Shown in pieces: positions 58,666 through 64,000 of a stretch of DNA of 64,000 bases. The notes beneath the pieces were generated by a model. That model made no database searches. It was given only the letters and a program-made list of their open reading frames with translations, and was not told where the DNA came from. A program made the position numbers and the translations under genes. The stretch comes from Haloarculaceae archaeon H-GB1-1 (GTDB lineage Archaea > Halobacteriota > Halobacteria > Halobacteriales > Haloarculaceae). Position 1 is the stretch's first letter; each line of letters begins with the position of its first letter. The DNA lies in assembly GCA_029688825.1 (NCBI GenBank), contig JARUKX010000001.1, forward strand, positions 124,001-188,000, given 5' to 3'.

Positions 58666-60960
58666 TCAGTCGTCCCCCGTGGTGGTCGCGGCCGCTGAAT
58701 CGGTCCCGTCCGCGTCGGTCTGGAAGTCCTCCAGAAGCGACGCGAGTTCCTGTGCGCGCTGCCGGAGTTCGACGGCCGAGTCGGACACTTCTCCGATGGA
58801 TTCGGTCTGGTCTTCCGCCGCGCCGGCCACGGTGTCGGCCTCCGTCGCCGTCTGTTGGCTGATCTCGGTGAGTTCGTCGATCATCTGCATCACGTCCTGC
58901 GTGGTTCGGGCCTGCTGTTCGGTCGCATCGTCTATCTCCTGGATACCGCGGTCGGCTTCCTCCGTGTACTCGATGATCGTCTCCAGCGACTCCACCGCGT
59001 CCTGCACCGTCTCGACGCCGTCGCTGACGCGGTCGCTCGTGGATTCGATGGTCTCGACGGTGTCGCCGGCCTGGCTCTGCACGTCCTCGATCCGTGCCTC
59101 GATGTCGACTGCCGCCTCCTTCGTCTCCTCTGCGAGCGACTTCACCTCCTCGGCGACGACCGCGAATCCTTCGCCGGCTTCGCCCGCCCGGGCGGCCTCG
59201 ATGGAGGCGTTCAGCGCGAGCATGTTCGTCTGCTCGACGATCTCCGTGATGACGGAGACGATCTCTCCGATCTCGGCCAGTTCGTCGTCGAGCGCGTTTA
59301 TCTCGGCGACCGTCTCGTCCGTCTCGACCTCGATGGCGTTCATCTCCTCGATGGCTTCCTCCGCCGCGTCCTGGCCGGTCTCGCCTGCCCTGGCCGCCGC
59401 CTGCGACGTCGTGGCGACCTCCTGTGCGGAGGAGGCAACCTGCTCGGCGATGGCGCTGAGGTTCTCCATCTCGGTGCTGGCGTCCTGCAGGCGGGCGTTC
59501 TGCTCTGACGTGTCCTCGAATATCTCCTCGATGGAGTTCGAGACCTGTTGGCTCGCCGTACTTACGCGGTCGGCGTTCTCGCCGACGCGCTGGCTCGCCG
59601 CGTAGACGTTCTCTGCGAAGTCCTTCATGTCCGCGATGGTCTCCTCCAGCGCGTCGAGGGTCTCGTTTATCTCGCGTCCGACGACGGCCATCGCGTCGCT
59701 CTCGCTCTCCGGTTCGACCCGTGCGGTGAGGTCGCCGTCGGCAACGTCCTCCAGGGTGGCCCCGAACTCGGCAGCTTTGGCCTCCAGATGAGAGGTCATC
59801 GCCGCCATCTCCTGGCGTTCGCGGACGGCCTCCTGCTGGGCCTGTTCGGCGTCCGAACGGGCTTCCTCGGCTTCGGAGATGGTCTGGCGCAACGACGAGC
59901 GCATGTCGTCGAAGGAGTCGTACAGCGAGCCGAACTCGTCCTCGCGCGTCGTGTGCAGTTCGATGTCCATGTCACCGTCACCGATCTGTTCGGCGCGGCG
60001 TGCGAGTCGCCGTAGCGAGATGATCGTGTTGGAGCCGATGGTGACGCCGATGAGTCCGAGCGTGATTACCGCGATGAGCGACAGGCCGATGAGGTCCGAG
60101 TTGATCTGCGACCCGAGCGCGTATGCCTCGCTCCTGTCAGCATGGATCATGACGACCCAGTCGTGACTCTCCATCCTGGTGAGCGCCATCAGCATGTCGC
60201 CCTGTTCGACGAACGACGATTCGCCGGGGGCGAGCGTCTGCCACGGCTGGGATTCACCCATAGCGGGATGCGACGTGAGTATCTTGCTCGAATTCGGGTG
60301 CGCGACGTACGTCCCCTCCGTGTTCACCACGATGGTCTCGGAGTCGTCGTTCTGTGCGGAGAGGTCGTTCGCCCGTGCCGTGAGGTCCGTCATGAACACG
60401 AGAGCGCGGTTCTCGACGCCGGGGACGGGCGTTACCACGGCGACGATGGGATGGTCCACCGCGGGGACGGAGAAGGGCCGAGAGATGTACACGTCGTCCG
60501 GACCGTCGAACGACGGCGGGTCGCTCGCGAACGGGGCACCCTGGTCGGCTGGACTCACGCCGACGAGGTTCTCGTTCGTGCTCGTCTCGAACACCATCCG
60601 CTCCGTGTCGAGGTAGTGGATGGCCACGACGTCCCTCGGAACCATCCCGTTGTCCACGAGATAGGTCAACCGCTCGTTGATTCGGTCGGTGTCCCCCGAA
60701 TCGAAGGCATCGAGGCGGGCGGTCATGACGGCGTCTCTCTGGACCGTTTCGAGCCACGTGTCGAGCTGGGCCGTCCGCGACTGGGATAAGGTTCCCAACT
60801 CGTCCTGCACGTCGGCTTGCAACGTCGCGGACGCCTGCGTACTGATGCCGACGCCCGAGACGACGATGACGAGAATTGCCAAGACGAGCGCCGCTCCGAG
60901 CCGCGTCGCGTACGAGCCCCGAACGGCGTCCGGGAGGAGAGAAGTTCGATCTGGCGTCAT
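58666..60960 (-). CDS. htr2: Methyl-accepting transducer (HtrII-like) with extracellular sensor domain
   Basis: 764 residues from the ATG at 60960 (a GTG at 60969 is also open). Transmembrane helices lie at about 20-41 and 288-309, enclosing a ~245-residue extracellular domain of the Cache type. Two HAMP-like segments follow (about 310-365 and 415-450), then the long cytoplasmic coiled coil with the hairpin tip [20 protein letters not shown]. The size matches the Halobacterium HtrII, which senses light through its rhodopsin and an attractant through the outer domain. It directly precedes the rhodopsin gene. Confidence 0.93.
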   Translation of the reverse strand: MTPDRTSLLPDAVRGSYATRLGAALVLAILVIVVSGVGISTQASATLQADVQDELGTLSQSRTAQLDTWLETVQRDAVMTARLDAFDSGDTDRINERLTYLVDNGMVPRDVVAIHYLDTERMVFETSTNENLVGVSPADQGAPFASDPPSFDGPDDVYISRPFSVPAVDHPIVAVVTPVPGVENRALVFMTDLTARANDLSAQNDDSETIVVNTEGTYVAHPNSSKILTSHPAMGESQPWQTLAPGESSFVEQGDMLMALTRMESHDWVVMIHADRSEAYALGSQINSDLIGLSLIAVITLGLIGVTIGSNTIISLRRLARRAEQIGDGDMDIELHTTREDEFGSLYDSFDDMRSSLRQTISEAEEARSDAEQAQQEAVRERQEMAAMTSHLEAKAAEFGATLEDVADGDLTARVEPESESDAMAVVGREINETLDALEETIADMKDFAENVYAASQRVGENADRVSTASQQVSNSIEEIFEDTSEQNARLQDASTEMENLSAIAEQVASSAQEVATTSQAAARAGETGQDAAEEAIEEMNAIEVETDETVAEINALDDELAEIGEIVSVITEIVEQTNMLALNASIEAARAGEAGEGFAVVAEEVKSLAEETKEAAVDIEARIEDVQSQAGDTVETIESTSDRVSDGVETVQDAVESLETIIEYTEEADRGIQEIDDATEQQARTTQDVMQMIDELTEISQQTATEADTVAGAAEDQTESIGEVSDSAVELRQRAQELASLLEDFQTDADGTDSAAATTTGDD

Positions 60961-61051
60961 AGTTGTCACCGAGTATTCGGATAGCTAAAGCGTTGGTACC
61001 CAGTTTTCACCAGTGAGAATTGAGCGACGGACCGACGATTCTCGACGGTAC

Positions 61052-61088
61052 CACAAGGGTATTTACTCACGTAGCACATACCCTTGTG
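61052..61088. promoter_or_regulatory. Perfect 11-base inverted repeat overlapping a TATA-like box
   Basis: CACAAGGGTAT (61052-61062) and ATACCCTTGTG (61078-61088) are exact reverse complements 15 bases apart, ending 9 bases before the pseudokinase start. The TATA-like GTATTTA (61059-61065) lies within the left arm. This is the layout of an operator that blocks transcription factor access, or of a translation-blocking hairpin. GTGAGAAT also occurs twice, at 61013 and 61086. Confidence 0.5.
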
Positions 61089-61097
61089 AGAATAGAG

Positions 61098-62564
61098 ATG
61101 TCGCCAGCCGAACACGAGGGGGGCGCGCCGGTCCCGTCACCGGTGCTCGACGTCATTCGGGACCCGGCACAGGGCGAGTCCAGACTTCCGTATCTTCTCT
61201 CGGAGATCGAGAGCGAATCGGTGGAAACGAGACTCGCGGCCTCGTGTGCGCTCTGTCTCGTCGCCGAGGCGAACCCGACGATGCGGGACTACGTCGTCCG
61301 ACGACTCATCGACCGGCTGGACGACGACGCGCCGACCGAGATCGTACACACCCTCGATTACTTCGCCGCCGAGTATCCACACGAGATCGACGACGTCCTG
61401 GTGGACCTGGAGGAGGAGGCCGAGGTCCGGGCCAGACGGCGGATGTTCCGGACGGGCGGCGGGTTCGCACGCAGCGACTACGTGGGGCCGTTGGACCCCG
61501 ATAGAAGGGTTCGCGGACGCGTCCCCGGCCGCGAGGAGGCATCGGACCCTCGTCGGACGTATACCGACGAGGACGGAGAGAACGAGGCCGCCGAGGGCGA
61601 CGAGGACTCTACAGAGGCTTCCGCCGAAGACGAGTCCGACGACGACCGCGACCGCGAGGACGTCAGCGACGGCACGCTCACACCGCGCCGCGTGGCCGAA
61701 CTCGGCGAACGGCTGTCGAGAGTCATCGCGAACAGCACCTTCGAGTCGCTGGACGTCCTCGCGGCCAGACGGCAGCGGCGGTGCGCGGACGTGTACCGGA
61801 CACTCGGAACCATCGACGGCGAGGAGCAGGCCATCGGCCTGAACGTGTTCCACCTTCCGGATGCGAACGACCAGGCGTTCGTCGACGACTTTCGCAAGTG
61901 GATGACGGCGTGGGCCGACGTCGACGACCACCCGAACGTCCACACGGTCTACGACTGGGGGTGGCATCCGCGACCGTGGGCCGCGGTAGAGTTCGCCGGA
62001 CTCCGGCTCGCCGACAGGGGGCGATTCTCCGTCGAGGAGGCCCTGTGGAACGCCCGAAAGCTCGCGGACGGAGTGTCGTCCCTCCATCGGCAGGGAATCA
62101 CGCACGGCGGGCTCGACCCCAGCAACGTCGCGTACGTCGGCAACGCGCTGGACGAAGACGAGCAACAGCCGCCGCTGTTGACCAACGTCGGGCTGATGCA
62201 CGCGTTCCGGTGGTACGTCGACCCCGCGGAGTACCTCGACCCCCGCTACGCAGCGCCGGAGTACTTCGACCGCCGCTTCGGGACCGTCGACCACCTGACC
62301 GACGTCTACCAGCTCGGGATGGTCCTCTATCGGCTCTTCACCGGTCGGTCGCCGTACGCCGATCAACTGGAGACCATCAGGGACCACGTGCTCGGTCGCC
62401 ACCCGACGCCGCCGTCGCAGGTCGAACCCGAACTGCCGCCGTCCGTCGACCAGCTCGTCGCGAAAGCCACGGCGAAACAGAAGCTCGCACGCTACGAGAC
62501 CGTCGACCAGTTACAGCAGGAATTATGTAGCATCGAAGCGGGAATTCGGTCGGATGGCGAATAG
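61098..62564 (+). CDS. HEAT-like/protein kinase-fold protein, predicted pseudokinase
   Basis: 488 residues from the ATG at 61098. The first ~120 residues are helical repeats of HEAT type (LPYLLSEIESESVETRLAAS). A ~70-residue acidic linker follows, then a Ser/Thr kinase-like domain (about 225-475). The fold is visible in the APE motif AAPEYFD (385-391) and the LTDVYQLGMVLYRLFTGRSP helix. But the catalytic sites are degenerate: the HRD loop is HGGLDPSN (336-343) with the Asp replaced by Gly, DFG is NVG (363-365), and the VAIK lysine position appears to be N249. It overlaps the next membrane-protein gene by 11 bases. Confidence 0.82.
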   Translation: MSPAEHEGGAPVPSPVLDVIRDPAQGESRLPYLLSEIESESVETRLAASCALCLVAEANPTMRDYVVRRLIDRLDDDAPTEIVHTLDYFAAEYPHEIDDVLVDLEEEAEVRARRRMFRTGGGFARSDYVGPLDPDRRVRGRVPGREEASDPRRTYTDEDGENEAAEGDEDSTEASAEDESDDDRDREDVSDGTLTPRRVAELGERLSRVIANSTFESLDVLAARRQRRCADVYRTLGTIDGEEQAIGLNVFHLPDANDQAFVDDFRKWMTAWADVDDHPNVHTVYDWGWHPRPWAAVEFAGLRLADRGRFSVEEALWNARKLADGVSSLHRQGITHGGLDPSNVAYVGNALDEDEQQPPLLTNVGLMHAFRWYVDPAEYLDPRYAAPEYFDRRFGTVDHLTDVYQLGMVLYRLFTGRSPYADQLETIRDHVLGRHPTPPSQVEPELPPSVDQLVAKATAKQKLARYETVDQLQQELCSIEAGIRSDGE

Positions 62565-63303
62565 CTTCGAGTTCGGCCTGCGCCTGGTCGCCGGCAACCC
62601 GAACCTCACGTTCATCTTCTTCATGGGCCTCTCGCTGCTGACGGTCATCAGCTCCCGCTTCGGGTTCTACGCGTACCGCAATATGCAGTCCTCGGACCTC
62701 CCGGCTCAGCGGGCCATCTGGGAGTACCTGGTCTTCGTCGGCGGCTTCGCCACGCTGTACGGCGTGCTCGGACTCCTGGAGATCGTCTCCTCGTTCGTCG
62801 CCCCGCAGATACAGGCGTTGATGGTCGGATTCGTTCTCGTGCTGACGCTCTCGTTCCGGCAGATCCACCACACGGTGTCGATGACCGGCACCGAGGTCAC
62901 GGACGGGCGAGAGACCGGGTTGGTCCCCGGACGGAAGGCCGTCGAGGGCGGGTTCGTGCTCGTGGTCTTGGTCCTCCTGGTCGGCATGACCGTCGCGGGC
63001 CAACACCCCTTGCTCGTCGCGCTCGAAGGCGTCACCACGATCGCGGTTGCCGCCTACGGACTCCGATTCGGGACCTACCAGACATCACAGGCGCGCGTCA
63101 AGGGGACGATGATAGATACGCTCTTACGGCACCTGCTTCCCGTTCTCGTGTTCGGGGCGCTCATCCCCATCATCGACCTCGCGACGCTCGGCGGGCTCGA
63201 CCGCGCAGTCGTCCTGCACGTTCGCGTCGTGTTCGTCATCGTCACCGCCACGGCGCTGATGACCGCGACGATCAAACTCAAACAGAACCTCGCCTCGCTG
63301 TGA
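62554..63303 (+). CDS. Multi-pass (about seven-helix) membrane protein of unknown function
   Basis: 249 residues. Hydrophobic segments at about 18-36, 54-76, 82-98, 128-150, 153-172, 188-208 and 218-240 suggest seven membrane helices. Two histidines sit in SFRQIHHTVSMTGTEVTD at the end of the third helix. There is no retinal-type lysine motif. It overlaps the end of the pseudokinase gene, indicating translational coupling and probable complex formation. I do not recognise a family. A membrane receptor or anchor for the pseudokinase is one interpretation. Confidence 0.75.
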   Translation: MANSFEFGLRLVAGNPNLTFIFFMGLSLLTVISSRFGFYAYRNMQSSDLPAQRAIWEYLVFVGGFATLYGVLGLLEIVSSFVAPQIQALMVGFVLVLTLSFRQIHHTVSMTGTEVTDGRETGLVPGRKAVEGGFVLVVLVLLVGMTVAGQHPLLVALEGVTTIAVAAYGLRFGTYQTSQARVKGTMIDTLLRHLLPVLVFGALIPIIDLATLGGLDRAVVLHVRVVFVIVTATALMTATIKLKQNLASL

Positions 63304-63368
63304 GGCGGTCACGCGACCGCGATTCGTGGCCGCGTACCTTTTTCTCTGCGGCACCCCTTGGCTCGAAC

Positions 63369-64000
63369 ATGACTGTCGAATTCGACTTCGGCGACGACGT
63401 CGTCCTGGTGACCGGGGCCGGCGGTGCACTCGGGAGCAGCGTCGCGGAATCGTTCGCCGCAGCGGGCGCGACCGTCTGCGCGGCAGACGTCGTCGACGCC
63501 GAAGACGCGGCCGTCGACCTCGGCGGCGACGTCCACTACTTCCAGGCGGACTTCACTGACGAGAGTGCCGTCTCGGAGACGTTCGATTCGGTCGTCGACG
63601 AGTACGGTGGGCTCGACTATCTCTGTAACATCGCCGGCACCTGGAAGGGCGGCGACCCCATCGAGGAGACCGACGTCGAAACGTTCGACATGCTGTTCGA
63701 CGTGAACCTGAAGACGATGTTCCTCGCCAGCAAGCACGCGCTTCCGCACCTGCAGGACGCGGAGGGGGCAATCGTCTCCGTGTCGGCCCGTGCCTCGCTG
63801 GAAGGCGGCGAGGGCGACGGCCCCTACCGCGCCTCGAAGGCCGGCGTCCGCCTGCTGACCGAGACCATCGCAGAGGAGAACAGAGGGACCGTGCGGGCGA
63901 ACGCCGTCATGCCCAGCGTCATCGACACGCCGATGAACCGCGAGATGATCCCGAACGCCGACTACGAGAAGTGGGTCGACCCTGCCGACATCGCGTCGGT
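63369..64000 (+). CDS. Short-chain dehydrogenase/reductase (SDR), C-terminus cut by window edge
   Basis: 211 residues visible. The NAD(P)-binding VVLVTGAGGALGSSVAESFA has the TGxxxGxG motif, the structural CNIAGTWKGGDP corresponds to the NNAG region with a Cys, and the catalytic Ser is in GAIVSVSARASLEGG followed by the YRASKAGVR active-site Tyr/Lys pair. After the G-rich loop the conserved Asp in CAADVVDAED suggests a preference for NAD. The substrate is unknown. It is preceded by 65 bases after the membrane protein gene and runs off the end of the window. Confidence 0.93.
   Translation, partial: MTVEFDFGDDVVLVTGAGGALGSSVAESFAAAGATVCAADVVDAEDAAVDLGGDVHYFQADFTDESAVSETFDSVVDEYGGLDYLCNIAGTWKGGDPIEETDVETFDMLFDVNLKTMFLASKHALPHLQDAEGAIVSVSARASLEGGEGDGPYRASKAGVRLLTETIAEENRGTVRANAVMPSVIDTPMNREMIPNADYEKWVDPADIAS

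Noticed and set aside
58679-59605. 308-codon plus-strand frame inside the transducer gene
   Set aside because: Extremely Ser/Ala-rich, repetitive shadow of the coiled-coil region of the transducer.
62377-63006. Minus-strand frame opposite the membrane protein
   Set aside because: Mirror of a hydrophobic coding strand, giving a polar Glu/Arg/Gln-rich sequence with no family match by eye.

Overview
This window comes from a haloarchaeon (class Halobacteria). The evidence is high G+C coding DNA, very acidic proteins (Asp/Glu-rich tails on uS2, uS13 and eL24), archaeal information-processing genes (PriS, GINS, TFB, RNA polymerase subunits D, N, K and F, archaeal ribosomal proteins), isoprenoid lipid genes, and a retinal sensory rhodopsin with its transducer. 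I cannot name the genus. Genes are dense, commonly overlap by 4 bases (ATGA or GTGA), and several have a TATA-like box about 30 bases before the start codon, as expected for leaderless archaeal transcription.

Region by region. 1-2.4 kb (minus): a GINS subunit gene (cut by the window edge), primase small subunit and an acetyltransferase. 2.4-5.5 kb (plus): archease, RtcA and an unknown membrane protein. 5.5-7.5 kb (minus): tRNA-Gly with a duplicated 3' end, a Trm9-like methyltransferase and TyrRS. 7.6-9.4 kb: two convergent surface-protein genes whose meeting ends are markedly A+T-rich. 9.4-11.6 kb: divergent Mrp ATPase and MoaA. 11.8-22.8 kb (plus): a long information/lipid cluster: tRNA-Ser, uS13-uS4-uS11-RpoD, tRNA-Leu, eL18-uL13-uS9-RpoN-RpoK-enolase-uS2, a small membrane protein, mevalonate kinase, isopentenyl phosphate kinase, RNase J (with a long structured leader) and GGPP synthase. 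22.9-27.1 kb: a lipoprotein, a wHTH regulator, GluRS and a zinc ferredoxin. 27.3-31.9 kb: an EtfB-EtfA-FixC(X) electron-transfer operon. 31.9-37.1 kb: an acetyltransferase, a 52-residue zinc-finger protein, a DUF456 protein, TmcA, a cupin and a nitronate monooxygenase-like enzyme.

37.2-38.8 kb holds eL8 (L7Ae)-eS28-eL24-Ndk behind a leader with tandem perfect hairpins. 38.8-42.7 kb holds a SOUL protein, form III RuBisCO and, convergent with it, a PfkB sugar kinase plus ribose-1,5-bisphosphate isomerase, which together suggest a nucleoside-ribose salvage route. 43.0-46.3 kb holds a MacB-like ABC exporter with a CARDB-type partner. 46.3-51.9 kb (minus) is a translation cluster (eL21, RpoF, DUF655, KsgA, HemK2) running into a MetE-like protein, CheB and an HTH-type protein. 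51.6-54.7 kb (minus) has EF-1B, a 59-residue zinc protein, and a thiolase paired with a HMG-CoA-synthase-like/DUF35 fusion that lacks the catalytic cysteine. 54.9-57.9 kb has a Tat-exported subtilase, a MaoC hotdog protein and a TFB. 58.0-61.0 kb (minus) is a transducer plus sensory rhodopsin II-like operon. 61.1-63.3 kb has a predicted pseudokinase overlapping a multi-pass membrane protein, behind a perfect inverted repeat. The window ends inside a short-chain dehydrogenase.

Best candidates for something undescribed are the pseudokinase plus membrane-protein pair beside the photosensory operon, the Cys-less HMGS-like/DUF35 fusion with its thiolase, the RNase J leader RNA, the L7Ae leader hairpins, and the tRNA-Gly 3'-end duplication.
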